A DNA stretch of 64,000 bases from Phoronis australis. Taxonomy: Eukaryota; Phoronida; Phoronidae. Positions within the stretch are counted from its first letter, which is position 1. Every line of letters begins with the position of its first letter. Shown in pieces: positions 22,086-34,472 of this stretch. The stretch covers positions 186,001-250,000 of the forward strand of contig NMRA01000379.1 in the NCBI GenBank assembly GCA_002633005.1, written 5' to 3'. Made by a program: the position numbers and the translations under genes. The notes below the pieces were generated by a model that saw only the letters and a program-made list of their open reading frames with translations, was not told the origin of the DNA and ran no database searches.

Positions 22086-24591
22086 AATGTCTTGTTATTT
22101 TTAGTGTTTTTGTGCATTTTTGTTGCTATAGGAATTTCAAACTGGACGAATTTGAAAGGGATTAAAAAAAACTTGAAAAGGACTCAAAATTTAGGCAAAC
22201 AATTCTAGCACCAACTCTGATAACCAAGACGTTAGTAACATCACTGACATCACCTTCCTATGTGAAAGTCATATGCCACTGTTTCAAAACTTCTGTTTTA
22301 GTTTTGTGAATATTTTAATAAGATAGCTGCTCACTGTCTTAAACAATGAGATTTTTTGATCTTTCCAAATTAAGTAAATCTATGAAGATCGTTTCACCAG
22401 TGCCAAATTACTTCTCTGTCACAGAGCCATCAACATCATCTCCATTCCAAATTTCCCCCCAACCACCTTGAACGCAGGAATAACAACCTCCAAATCACGT
22501 CATTTCCAATCTATTTTGTAAAAGCTTACAATTTATGATATGTTCCAAATACTACAACCGTAAACCAACAGAACAGTCCCTTGGACAAGGTCCACATAGT
22601 TGACAGGCAAACTGGGGTAAATAAATGAACAAAATCAAGACACAAATAGCCCACAATTCTTCACATTGACTTACCTTCAACCCCCTGACCTCTAGGTCTA
22701 CACTCACAGCCATGTAGCTTTGATTTGAGATGCAAAGCAACAAAACAAATCCTCAGCATGGCCTTTCCTTCCAATGTGGGTTACAGAGCATAAGTACAGC
22801 TTAAAATGTAAGGCAACTAAAGCTAAATAAAAGTCGACTCATCAATGGTCGTTCAAGCATGCAGTCAGATTTCCCAATGCTTCATTGATCATGTATGCAT
22901 CAATGATATAAAATTAATATAATAGCTCACAGCTCTCTGTCCACTGTGTGCTCACAAGACATGAGTCATAAGTGATTTAGCAGTCTTCCATTTCCCTTGC
23001 TAATAACCTTGAATCAAGGAAGACCAGTGCATTCCAGGAAATATCCCTTCCAATCTCCACTAGTGCTAGTTAAATTATGTTGATGTGTTTACCTTTAAGG
23101 TGCAGTTATGTAGGGTGGGCTCAGTTTGTTTACAGCCCAGAAGAGCCACAGTGGACCAGGAAGATGCATGATACGGTCTGTGTGCTGTATTGCAGTATGC
23201 ATGATACGGTCTGTGTGCTGTATTACAGTATAATAATTGTGCAACAAGCATTATTCTTACAAAAATTGGTTGAAAACAAAAGTGATGCTTGTTGGCTACC
23301 TTGACGCAGACTGGTTCCAAGTCACAGTACTGTATAATCATTATACTTCAGAACACAAAGTTTTTTAACACAGGTACCATCAAGCAGTTTTGAAAAACAA
23401 AAATGGGCAAATTTTTAGTTATTTTTGTTCAAAATTGGGGAGATTTTACAATATAGTCGTTTGATTGAATTTGGCATTCACCATATTTCTCAAATTTTGG
23501 ACAAGTCAATTGTAGCAGCATTAGCCATAATTCTCACATTTCGGACGGTGCACTGCTTCGCATGTTCTGGGGTTGAATGTAGATCTGGAAGTTCATCAAG
23601 TAACGGTGATTATTTACACATCGTTTAAAACTCCCGCCAGTGTAATGTATTGACTGATGTCGCAATCTATAGTTATCAATGTGGATGGTTTGTGTCTCGC
23701 ACGTTTTCTTGGCAGTCGCAATCACGGACTCAAAATAGTTGCCATGCGTGTTCGCAGTTTCAGTATGCAAATAAAATGTATGCTCTCCGACTTCCGCGTA
23801 ATCGCCACAGTGTCACACTTTGTATTTGGATTAACAGCTAATTTAAATTAATAAAGACCGGTGACAAGACCGTTGTGTTACCCAGTCAGATCCCGGGTTC
23901 ACAGCTTCAATTTTTTTCTGTGAACCTGCGGCCCACTTACCTTCCTCCCAGCACCCTGACCTTCGCTATGTCAAGCACCCGAATCAGTGAAACAATGTTG
24001 TTCAGCGTCAAATTAAAACGGACTTTGTGACAACCAAATATGCATGTCCTAGTTTGTCGTGCAGTATGCGTTTGAAATATTTTAAGCAGACATATGAACC
24101 CTGGATGTCATTGCTTAGCGAACAGGGATTCTTTTAAAAATTTGCCCATGTCTAGTGTTTGAATTATGGTGCATTTTACAACAAGGTCACAATTTCTTTT
24201 GTGATAGGTGAAAATTATGGAAGTTCTTCCCAATGTGTCTCTGCTAATGAAATAGTTTTTGTGTCCCGGCTACCAAGGCTACCACGTTTGAATACTGATG
24301 AAATTTGTTGATAGTTCAGCTGACTTTATAAATTCAGCATTTCTGACTCAGCCACCAACCAGTATCTCAGTTGCAGATACAAAATGAACACTTGTGACTG
24401 ATGAAACACAGGCCTTGCTACCTGTCAGTTGTCACTGACACCAACAAGAAAGAAAAACATTTTGTTCCAGTAGTCCTGATTTGCCCTTTGACCTCACAAG
24501 CTTATTAACTGCTGCAAGGTGTTTTTGTTTTGAGCCAGGCTGTCAACTCAAGGAGTGTATTTTTAGGGTGCCTAAGTTTAAGCTTCACTAA
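22086..24591. other. No confident gene; two weak minus-strand exon candidates
   Basis: Near 23170-23091 a minus-strand frame (ending WSTVALLGCKQTEPTLHN and then CTLK) runs into a good donor AAAG|GTAAAC. Near 22715-22672 a frame ending DLEVRGLK runs into GTTGAAG|GTAAGT. Either could be an internal exon of the gene beginning at 30342, but the acceptors are weak and the opposite strand is also open. A direct duplication of about 34 bp (GATGCATGATACGGTCTG) lies at 23164-23226. Confidence 0.2.
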
Positions 24592-25096
24592 AGGGCCTTT
24601 CATACTAACGTCGACGCGTCGATGGTTTGGGGAGTTGCGGTCAGTATGAACGCTTAACTCCGGTCCTGGATCGCAGTTAAGAGCTCCAGTTAACATCGCA
24701 GTTAATAGGTGGATTTAAGACCGCAGCGTCGACGCTGCGGTGCAGTATGAACGCTTAACTCCGGTCCAATCGAAGTTATCGCCAGGTGCCACTGTTATCA
24801 TCAACAGTTACAGAGTAGTGCCGTCACTAATAACTACTTATTTTTGGGTTTAATGATAACCAATCGATTTAAAAATGAGTTTTATGTCATTTAGCACATT
24901 TAAATGTTCCAAATTGTCACATTTAAAAAATCTTAGCGTGCAGCGCTACCTTGCGATAACTTCGATGACGTCAGGGTCACCAACCCTTTACTTCGATGGT
25001 CATTAACTACCGAAGCCAGTATGAACGGTCCAGTTAACTGCGCTGTTTACGTCGACGCTCCGCTCAGACCGGAGTTAAGTCAATATGAAAGGGCCT
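24592..25096. mobile_element. PIF/Harbinger-like MITE, about 505 bp
   Basis: Terminal inverted repeats AGGGCCTTTCATACT and, inverted from the right end, AGGCCCTTTCATATT agree at 13 of 15 positions. TAA flanks both ends as a likely 3-bp target duplication. The interior is itself made of inverted blocks with CGTCGACGCGTCGA, AACGCTTAACTCCGGTCC and CAGTATGAACG. It has no transposase. A TAA duplication suits PIF/Harbinger, but that assignment is inference. Confidence 0.7.
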
Positions 25097-28000
25097 TAAG
25101 AAGATTATATCCAACAAAACAAGACACACCAATTGCCCAATCTCATCCCAGGAACTTACTAGAAAGTAGACTTTACAAGACTGCTGAAGAAAACTTCTCA
25201 TACACCTACACTACTTATTGAGTTGACAAATTGTGACATCTTAAATCAAACACTCCTGAATGTGGATCTATTGGTACTTCTTAATTTCCACCTTTGAGGT
25301 GACAACATTTCAGCTACTGCCTCAATGCATTGAACATCAGCTTCCCTAGTGCAAGTAGACTTTAATGATTTCACTATGGGTTGATATCCAACATCACAAA
25401 ACCTGGCTCAATGTACAAGCCATGTCATACTCTCAACTTCTGGACTACTGATATGGCCCACCAGGCCATCGTCACCAACAGTACATTCTCTACCTGCAGC
25501 TCCTTGTCAGCAGTGACTATCACGCTCCAACTTTGAGCAAAAGTTAGAAAAAATCTAGTGGCTATCACCTGAGTACAAATTGAACACCAGTACATGTGAT
25601 CCAACACACAGGAGATTCCCTAGACATGTGAACAAACAGTGGTCCCCGGGGAGCAGGCTAACCAAACCCATGCCAGTGCATTGTGCAGAGAAGATGGAAT
25701 GTAGCAAATTGAATTAGACAGGCAACCACATGGTAATCAACTACACACTAAGTCAACACATACAGTCATAGGTTTTGGTGTTGGTTGGTCTTATCAAGGG
25801 CAACCAAATGGAGCACAGAAGTCTGCCTGCTCATGGACCAGGCTCATTGTAGGAACATGGGTATGCTCTCTAACACGAATTGCATAACTTTAACTAATTC
25901 CCAGAATTTATTATTCAGAAAGAATCTCATTGAGCAAGTGTCACACATCCCTCAGTGAAAGATGTGCGACTTTATGCAGGTTGTCTCTATACACACCACT
26001 ACATAATTCACTTCGTCAGGGCCACATGCTGAAACAGCATTCAGCTAGCAACCAAGCCAATACCCTAATCCATGCCCACCAAGCCAACACCCTAACCCAT
26101 GCCCACCAAGCGAACAACAGCCCCCACCCATACCCCTTCCCCACCAAGCCAACAGAAGCCCCCATCCCGGCCCCCACCCCTTGTCCACCAAGCCAACATC
26201 ATGGTGTTATATGCGTCATTGCCTGCTTGACGATGTGGGACAGGTCAGTGCATTACAGAGTGAACTAACTACTGGTCAACAAACAATCAAAGACCAGGCA
26301 AGTTAGACAACCCATGATATAGACTTAGATCACAATATAGCCAGTAGCACTACATAATAAATGTGAGTAGAATGGTGCTGTTAAGTGTGTAGATATATTC
26401 ATTTTTATGAATGGACTGCCAGTTAGGAGTGCAGTAAGTGTTATGATCAAGTAGTGAGAGTGTTAAGACTACAAGCTTTCAATAGACCATTGCACCAGTT
26501 ACTGGGCATACTATGGACAAATGTGAGACCCAGCTTTCCAGCTCAAAAGGCTGGGATATAAAGGGTATTCAGGCGTGAACGGTAATTCAGTAAATTGTAC
26601 TTGAATAGACTGGCAGGATAACCCAACCTACAACACCTAATCTGAACATTTTCATAGCAACAACTAATTATTAAAACTCAATTTGAGAATAAAATTGGTT
26701 CAAAGCAGTTTAGTTACAAGGTAAACATGGCAAGTATCATTTGGATTGTGGAGAAAGTTTGAATAGCTAGACACAATATGGAACATGTTCAGAATTCTTT
26801 AGTGACCCCTCTGGATGTTAACATGTCAAGTGATTGATCAAATGATTGATCAAATGATTGATCGATGTAAACGGTAAAAAGCAAATTTAGAAATTACAAA
26901 TCTTTACCATGTAAGTTTAATTTCGATTATGGTTGTAGCCAATTTTTAATTGAATTTTCAATTCCATATGTAGTCAACCTCACAATTGGAACCCAGGTGA
27001 AACTCACTATCATGTGACAGGAAGACGGACAAAAACTCGTTGTAACAAACCAGTAATGAGGCCTACACAACTCATACTATGAAATCAACGTCATGACGAC
27101 AACCAAACTAGGACAGATTCTCTTCTATGTTGCTTAAAACTACTTTTTAAACTTTGCAATGTAAACAAGAAGTGAAGAATATTGACAACGGTCTCTTGAT
27201 TAACTGTTACAGGGACACTTCCCTCAAACTCACAGCCAAAAAACCAACTCATAACTCTTGGACATTTCCCTAAAACTCACAGCCCAAAACCCAATCTTGG
27301 TTATTCAGCCACACAAGATGCTGATTTTGAAATAGCATGACAAAAATTCCCTTAAATCCAATAGTTTTCTTTCAGGTGGGAAGGTCATGTGAACCCCTTT
27401 GTATTGGATACTGTCCATATTTTTCCTTGGCTGTCAATTGCCTTTTCCAAGCTCCAGAAGTTCTTGCTTGCTTGCTAGTAAAAAACACAGCACATAACTA
27501 GAACAACCTTGAAACCATGTTGATGAACTGGTGACCTGTCATAGAACTAGCTTACAGGATCTTGTTTCATGAAATGGGAACAGCCAATGAAATCTGAAGT
27601 AGTCATTTGGGAAACTGACCAGTGATGGAGCCCATATACAACTGCATTGTTTGTGATAGAAATGCTTCTATCCCTAACAAAGTATTACTGGCAAGGAAAA
27701 AATCAAAACTACCGAAAACCACTACTTCAAATACCACACCGCCATTATCGCCATATCTGATTTTGCCTCAATTACCCACAATACTGTGCATCAGTAGGGC
27801 ACTTCACTTGTCTCAAACATGTATACTGCTGCCACATTATAAACTATTTTATGAATATCATTTCACTATTTGTCATTCACATTTGGAAATAAAGTTCTTT
27901 TGTTGCATATCAAGTTGGGATGCTGAGAGCTAAAAATCTAAGCGGGGTGCCATACTTGATATTCACTTCTCCATTTCACCTTTAAAATGTGTTAGAGGCT

Positions 28001-29656
28001 AGGCCGGTCATACAAGAGCGTATTTCTAACTCTGTTAAAGAACTTAGCTGAATTCAGGATGTGGGAATTAGAACAGAGTTGAGTACCCATTCCCAGATTG
28101 AGTTAATTCAAGCCAATTGCTGATGAATTCCAGTTTCCTTTGGAGAATAGAAACCAAGTGATTTCATAGCACAGAACTTTTTAGGCCAAACTGCCAAACA
28201 TTCCAAAATGTCAAAAAACGGTGACAGGTATAAAAATTGACTTCTGTACAGTTATATTTCACTGAGTTTAGCTAGCTGAACATGAAAACCAAATTAGGTT
28301 ATAATCTCACAAACTAGTTTCATAGTACTATTACCAACAAGAACATCGAAACCACCAGTGAATCAAGAAGTCGCTTTAGAGTTTAGGGTTGGCCACCATT
28401 AAGATTGCAAAATTGAAAATGACGCATGTACACATTGCCTGTGACCTAAGCTACCAGCTTATTCGGCAATAATTCAAGATCAGATGAATGCGGTAATTTT
28501 TTATGCCCCAAAAGTAAACATTGACAGCTAAACAGTGACAACTAGTTCAAAAACAAATGTAAAAGGAAGTAGGAAACATCAAGCCCTAATCACACTCATC
28601 ACAAAGTCAATTTGACTTCCTCGACCAGTTCTTATTCTTCACAATAGAATGACACAAGGAAAAACTTCCACTAAATAAAATTCATCAGCACTACTTCATA
28701 CAGTTTCAAAAATGACATCATTTTCGTCCAAAAAAGGAATTGGGACATGTTAAGTATTAATTTAGCACGTTTATTATGTCAACAGTACATTTTTAAAACT
28801 TTTTGTTCAAAATGGCAAAGTGGGCTAGGAAGCAAATTTCCTTCCATGACAAAACAAAGATTTGTTTTGAATTTCAAACATGAAAAAATTCCAGATTCTC
28901 AATTGTATGACGGGAGACACTGTTGAGCTTCAGACTCCTTTTAGACGGGACTGGCTATTCACGCACATGTCTCGGTAATAGTCGGATAGGTGGTACATTG
29001 ATTAAAATTGATTTGAAAACCAGTTACTACCACTGAATAAAAGTTCTCAAATGAGGGACCTGTCAATTATTACCCATGTCTCTTACTCCTCTGGGCTCAG
29101 TGAGTCAGTCTTGGAAAGAAGCAAGGGACTGAATGAGAATCTGGATGTAACGCAAAGGATGTGTGCCAATACTTTTGAAAAAATATCACAAACCTAAGCT
29201 GACAGAGTAAAAAAATTTTCTATGCCTCCAGTTTCAAATACTGAGATACACACTTGAATTAGTACTAAATTACCAGTAAATTATAGGCCCATGAACCACA
29301 TCCTTAGTTGAAAGAACATCTCAAAATTTTAAACATGTACCACACCAAAATATTCATATTTTCCAAATAACAAAGCCACAGCTTAACTTAGTATCAAATC
29401 TCAAAAAATCACAACACTGCAATATGAGTGGCATATTGTATCTCAACAAAATGGCAATGGAAATTGAACCTCCAACTCTTTGACTTGTCAAGTAGAAATT
29501 CAGTCAGGGAGTGGTATGCTTTTTAGAAAAGCCAGGTACCTCCATACAACAACAAGTTAACAACTGTGGCAGACATCATAACATCTTTGTTATCAGAAAT
29601 GCCACAAGAATGGAAATGCCTGCCTTGTGAATAAGTGAAAGTTGAAACCTCCAGAC
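25097..29656. other. No confident gene
   Basis: Open frames at 25930-26268 (a proline- and histidine-rich frame over a short tandem AAGCCAACACCCTAACCCATG-like array) and 27622-27933 have no recognised motif. Weak minus-strand exon candidates are 29623-29540 (phase 1 in, phase 1 out, donor GGAG|GTACCT) and a 93-bp frame with WSVIVTADKELQVENVLL near 25530-25438. Neither can be tied to a family. Confidence 0.25.
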
Positions 29657-29931
29657 CACAGGCGTCCTCAGCTTCTGATCGTCCCCAATACACTACATAT
29701 AATACTACAAGGTATGACACTCCCGACTAGAAATTCCACGGGTGCTTCACTTCAGCCGTCCATAGCAAACATAAAACTCAATAAATTTACACAAAACAGG
29801 GGTTCAACAAACCATGAAGAATTGTTCTTTCTCCCAATACCATTCACAGTGTCCTGTTACGGCGACTTCGTAAGAAATTCGCAGNTTATATGTAGTGTAT
29901 TGGGGACGATCAGAAGCTGAGGACGCCTGTG
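29657..29931. repeat. Perfect 46-bp inverted repeat with an adjoining N
   Basis: 29657-29702 (CACAGGCGTCC...CATATAA) and 29886-29931 are exact inverse complements over 46 bp, separated by 183 bp. The single N at 29885 abuts the inner edge of the right arm. This is either a young inverted-repeat element or a misassembly at a foldback. Confidence 0.75.
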
Positions 29932-30314
29932 CTCCAGACTAGGTCTCACCTCCTCGCGTTCCCAAACCGGCAGGATTTTGAAGAAATCAAAAAATTAAAA
30001 GATTAGGTAAGAAAATAACAAGTAACATTTTTGCAGTTTAAGATTTAACGGGTTTGACAGTCTGGCCACTTTGGTAGTACTGCAGTGGTAAATCGAGAAA
30101 ACCAGACCTGTTGTGATTCACTATTTCAGTACAGACCGCAGCCACACACAGTCGCAGGATCAAAACTCCGCAAACTTTTCGCCCAGAGCTCGGTTTCAGT
30201 CGGCTAAGGGCGAAAGTTCGATTCGATGTTGCCAATAAGAGAAACTCCAATGTTTATCAGACAAATATTGTACGTGTGATCCCACGCGAAAGTAAGAAAA
30301 ATCTTTAGACTTAC

Positions 30315-30342
30315 CACAGGACCCTTCCTTAACGTCCGCCAT
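30315..30342 (-). CDS. First coding exon of an unidentified gene
   Basis: On the minus strand the text TTTCAAGATGGCGGACGTTA gives an ATG in a good initiation context. Nine codons (MADVKEGSC) and one extra base follow to a consensus donor G|GTAAGT, with the exon ending at 30315 in phase 1. AAGATGGCGG is the sequence typically bound by YY1 at animal transcription starts where the site covers the start codon. Later exons must lie at lower coordinates; the exon at 18522-18347 has a compatible phase. The protein cannot be named from nine residues. Confidence 0.55.
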
Positions 30343-31785
30343 CTTGAAACAATTTCCTGTTGGTAGCTGGAGTCAGCAGTAGATTTCAAAAACACGGTCG
30401 AATTTACTAGAGTTGCTTCTGCGATGTCATAGATTAATATGGTTGATGTGTCGTGATATCCGAGATGCATTGCCGCCTTAATGAATCTACAATGTATTTG
30501 TCAAAGTATGCCACAGTGCTTGACTTTGACAGAAAATAATATTTTCTGGTCTTCCTCTAAAACTTTAGAAATCGTGGCCAAAAACCCGGCAGCGGTATAA
30601 ACCTTCTTCCAGGGCTAGTATGTACCTAATAGCACGAATCGTCAAAGGTAGCCCTTTTTCGTACTGTTGGAGTTTTGGTTTTCAGCAATGCAATGCTTCT
30701 AATGCTGCAGAAAGTGCGCTACCCTCAATAATTTGCAGGCGATCCGCATAAGAAGCTAGAGACGGGGACAGTGGGCAGTCGAGAAAAGAAAAAAAAAACG
30801 AAACACGAGAGAAAAAATTTAAGTCAACATTAAGTTTGCCAACTACCAGTTCTGTTTTTTCCTTTGGACGTCCCATGTCCAGGATATTTTTGTTAGGGGT
30901 GGGGGGGGGGTAGTTTTTGTAGTGTAGGTTGTCTAAATGCCTTTAAAAACTAGCTTAATCAAGATAGGAAAAGTCTTAGAAACCTTGTTGGGAGGCACAG
31001 ATTTTCAAGACGAAACTAATTCAGATTTTTAAATTCAAGAAAACTATATTTCTGCAGAAAATCATCTATTGTTCTATTTCTTTTGTTGTTTTTTGAAATT
31101 ATAAATCACCGGAAATGACAAATTGCCGGGAGCTTGGCTGATAGAGGCATCAATTACTGTTCTTAGAAGTATGCAAATTATGCATCCTGTCATGTTTAAG
31201 GACCCCGATATTCTGGATAAAAATGTTGAAACTCTTTTACCATGAAAAGATGTCCTAGAATAGTATTTCTTTGGAAGATAGTTTTTATGAAGCATCGTTA
31301 TTAGGTAAGCTTTTGTTAATAGGAAAACGTCGTTAACAGGAAAGCATCGTTATTAATTAAGATGGAGTTGTTGCTAAGAGACGCGCACATATCGATCATA
31401 CTGTCAGGCTGCGATTTCTGATGACCGTGTTCCGTTTACGTGGTTAATGGATTAAAGTGCTCTAAGCATATGTACTGGCAATGGCAAACAAAAGTCTGCA
31501 GTTTTAAGAGTACAAGTTTAACTTAATAGGTTACAAGTGAAATGAATCTGAATTCACGTTAACAGGAATGGATTTTGAAACTTCTTTGGGACTGACAAGA
31601 CCCTCAAGCTCCGTGGGATCATTGACTCGTCTCCCAAGATATCCCGGTTGCCCGTCAAGTGTCAGAGCGCTTTTATTCGGGAATAGTATAGCCTACAAAT
31701 GCCATGTAGTGAAATGTGGATTTAAAAAAAAGTCTGGAAACCTCCGTTAGATTTTTTATATTACTTGTGTTGCCTATAATAGTTT
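30343..31785. other. Upstream region of the minus-strand gene; no other gene seen
   Basis: This should hold the promoter of the gene starting at 30342, but no clear TATA box or CpG island stands out. A G-run (GGGGTGGGGGGGGGG) lies near 30897-30911. AGGAAAACGTCGTTAACAGG near 31321 and AGGAAAGCATCGTTATT near 31338 form a short direct reiteration. Confidence 0.4.
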
Positions 31786-31990
31786 TTAGAGGAGGCAGTG
31801 TGGCCTAGTGTGATGGTGCCCGCCTTCTTTACTCGAGGTCGTGGGTTCGAGTCCCCGCACTGGGCCACACTGCTAGACCCTTGAGTCAGTTCTCTAGCTC
31901 CTCAGCTCGGTTTTAACAATACAGCACAAAAATATTTCCATGTGATCAGTACAATGGGCCCACATGTGCGGCCTGCGCACGTCTGGCATT
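31786..31990 (+). repeat. tRNA-derived SINE, copy 1
   Basis: The head carries an A-box-like TGGCCTAGTGTGATGG and a B-box GGTTCGAGTCC at tRNA spacing. The T-arm stem is imperfect, so it is not a functional tRNA. The tail (CTAGACCCTTGAGTCAG, CTAGCTCCTCAGCTCGGTTT, and further on CAATGGGCCCA) is shared in order with 47195-47400. A shared non-tRNA body after a tRNA-like head defines a SINE. Confidence 0.7.
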
Positions 31991-33225
31991 TATTTTTTAC
32001 ATTTATCAAAGTTTTTGTCCAACCTGAAATAACCTGTAAAGAATTAATTGCCATGGTGTTTCAGTGATGACATTCGGTCAGTTCTATATCATTTGGCTCC
32101 CCCGGAGACAGGCACCAGAAACTCGTGTACCCGTGTTTCAACTAGTGGGAATTTTCTATTAGCATCATAGGACACTAAGACTGTGAATCTTGACCTGACC
32201 CCACATTCTCACTTCGGAACCATAACTGAAAATTCCAAGACGATGTTTAGCCTACTCGATCCCGAGGTGACTCTGTTTGCCCCAGCATTTCTCCAGATTT
32301 TGAAGCTCGCAGTAGGAGCTCCTTGCGTTGCTTTGGTACCCCTTAGAGATCGAGGGTTTTGTCAATGAATCTTTTTAGCACCTTAAGATCAAAATCTTTC
32401 CCTGAACGCCCATACCCGTAAGGTGTTCTGGTCTAAAAATGACCTTTTCTCGTGAAGTTTTGTTTGAAAAATATACTCAAGTTTCTGCTGGCTTCTTCCC
32501 CGCGGTTTGACCCTCAACTGAAAAGCAAAGTCAGCATGCTTATAGCGGGGGGGGGGGGGGGGGANGGGTCTAAGTGGTGTCCATGGGGGTATCCTGAAAT
32601 TTGGGACGAGGGAAGGGCAAAAGTATGGCAAAGTCATGAGCTAGAAGATGAATGTCGCTTTTCAGCATGGCGTTTGTTGACAATCTTAAGCAAAAGCTTA
32701 TTCTACAGTTGAAAAGGTGTATATATTCGGACACTCGTGAGGTCGACCAATATTTGCAACTGACCATTCCATGGGTTCATTCATGTGACTCTTTTTTACT
32801 GCCATTTTAAAAATCTGTAGCACTCGAGTAAACATTTTTTTGTTACAAAAATCCTGAAAATGCTTCTAAATTTTTCCACAAATTAAAAAGACTGACTTGA
32901 GCAGGACTTGCTCAGAGTATTATAAATCTTGTGTAAATACCTTTGTGATGGGCCAGTATCTATGTGTGTAATATACTGTTTAAAAAAATCTTTCTGGTTA
33001 ACTGAAGGGCCTAGTAAATTCGGGAAAAGGCATATCCTCACAAGCACGCCCATGGCCCTAATAGGAACAAATACAGATATACCACTCGAGTCGTCATCAA
33101 GGGAAAAATCAGTCTTTTTGAAAAGGAAAAGAAAAAGTTGCGTTTCAAGGGAAAACCTAAAGGTCCATACGGTGGCTGTAAAACGACAACAGTCCTGCAT
33201 GTACACTCATTGATCCCCAATGATA
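31991..33225. other. No gene seen; contains a G-run beside an N
   Basis: A run of 17 G (32547-32563) is followed by A and N, a usual site of sequencing failure. Overlapping frames near 32883-33220 on both strands lack recognised features. No splice-supported exon is visible. Confidence 0.4.
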
Positions 33226-34472
33226 CATGTCAACCAACAGGGGAATTACGTATTTGCTACGTATTTTTGCAGTTCCTGTAGTGCTAAGTCGGGTAGCATC
33301 AAAATGCTACTTATGTACTTTTCCATCAAGGTGGAAACATGGATTGATGACACCTGTGCATAAAAAAGATTCGACAACTAAATTCCAATTATCGCCCTCA
33401 TTATTCTACTCTATTCCCTTTCAAAGCTTCTTGAAAAATTATATTTTCCCGTATATATGACCACTTGATAACTCACAATTTATTATATTCTGCTCAATTC
33501 AGGTTTTTGCCACGCAAAAGCACCACATCTCAATTGATTGAAATTAATCACGGTCTCCACTCAGAATTTCTGAAGGGGAATAATGTTCATTGTGTTTTTC
33601 TAGATCTAGCTTCTGCCTTTGATATGGTGCCACATGATCTTTTGTTATTAAAACTTCGTAAGTATTTAATAAGTGGAGCAGTGTATAGTTTGCTTCAGTT
33701 GTATCTTTTAAATAGAACCTATAGAATTTGTGTGGATCGAGTTGTTTCTGATGAATCACCAGTTGGGTACGTCAAAGCTGGTGTAACACAAGGCAATGTC
33801 TTGGGGCCGTTGTGCTACAAGGCAGTGTCTTGGGGTCATTGTACCGCAAAACTGTGTCTTGGGGCCGTTGTACCAAAAGGCAGTGTCTTGGGGTCATTGC
33901 TTTTCTATTATTTTTTCATTATCTATCTGATGGACGTTTTTATATGCTGATGGCGCATCTATTTTTAATTTTTCAAAAGACAAACCCGAAGATGTAAATC
34001 TTTTAAAAAGGGACCTTGATTACTGTTTGCTTGGGCAACAAAATGGCATATGGAGTTCAAAGCGTCGTTTTCGCAAAAATCTCTACACAAAATCTACTAT
34101 TATTATTCAAAGTGTCTGTTAAGCATTTGGGTCGTCTGCTTGATCCTAAACTCTCTATGAATCATTATTGTGTTCATCAAATTAAAAAGTCAACAACTTC
34201 TCAACCTATTCAGAAATCTTTCGAAATATCTTTCCAGATACCACTTAGAGTTGATTTATAACTCATTCAATAGCCCTTGTTTTAACTGTGCAGATATTAT
34301 TTATAATAACGCTAATTTGACCACACTTTGTAAGCTCGATAATATTCAGTTCCTAGCTGCTCTTTCTGTGGCGGGAGCAGTCAAGGGTTCTGTCACGATT
34401 AAAGTCTTTGGTTTTCTTGACTGGGCTTCTCTCCCCCATCTACGGAAACACCACTTGATAATCTATTTATAA
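33226..34472 (+). pseudogene. Non-LTR retrotransposon reverse transcriptase, broken
   Basis: Pieces of a non-LTR (LINE-type) reverse transcriptase lie in order but in several frames. They are an N-terminal part with FPSRWKHGLMTPVHKK; a palm part with FRFLPRKSTTSQL, VFLDLASAFDMVPHDLL and GVTQGNVLGPL; the catalytic region reading FLYADGASIF; then a C-terminal part with VKHLGRLLDPKLSMN and LDNIQFLAALSVAGAVKG. The usual YADD box reads YADG, losing one catalytic Asp, and the frame shifts several times. A four-unit 29-bp duplication interrupts it at the GSVLGPL motif. No endonuclease domain is visible upstream, so the copy is also 5' truncated. It is certainly inactive. Confidence 0.85.
33789..33904 (+). 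repeat. Tandem repeat, 29 bp x 4, inside the reverse transcriptase
   Basis: The unit CAAGGCAGTGTCTTGGGG followed by (T/C)C(A/G)TTGT recurs four times. It encodes the conserved QGSVLG motif of the palm domain. Because 29 is not a multiple of three, each unit moves the reading frame. Confidence 0.8.

Noticed and set aside
25930-26268. Proline/histidine-rich 112-codon protein
   Set aside because: The frame follows a short AAGCCAACACCCTAACC-type tandem array and has no domain or splice support.
31790-31866. Functional tRNA gene
   Set aside because: A and B boxes are present, but the T stem has mismatches and the same body follows in a second copy, so it is a SINE head.
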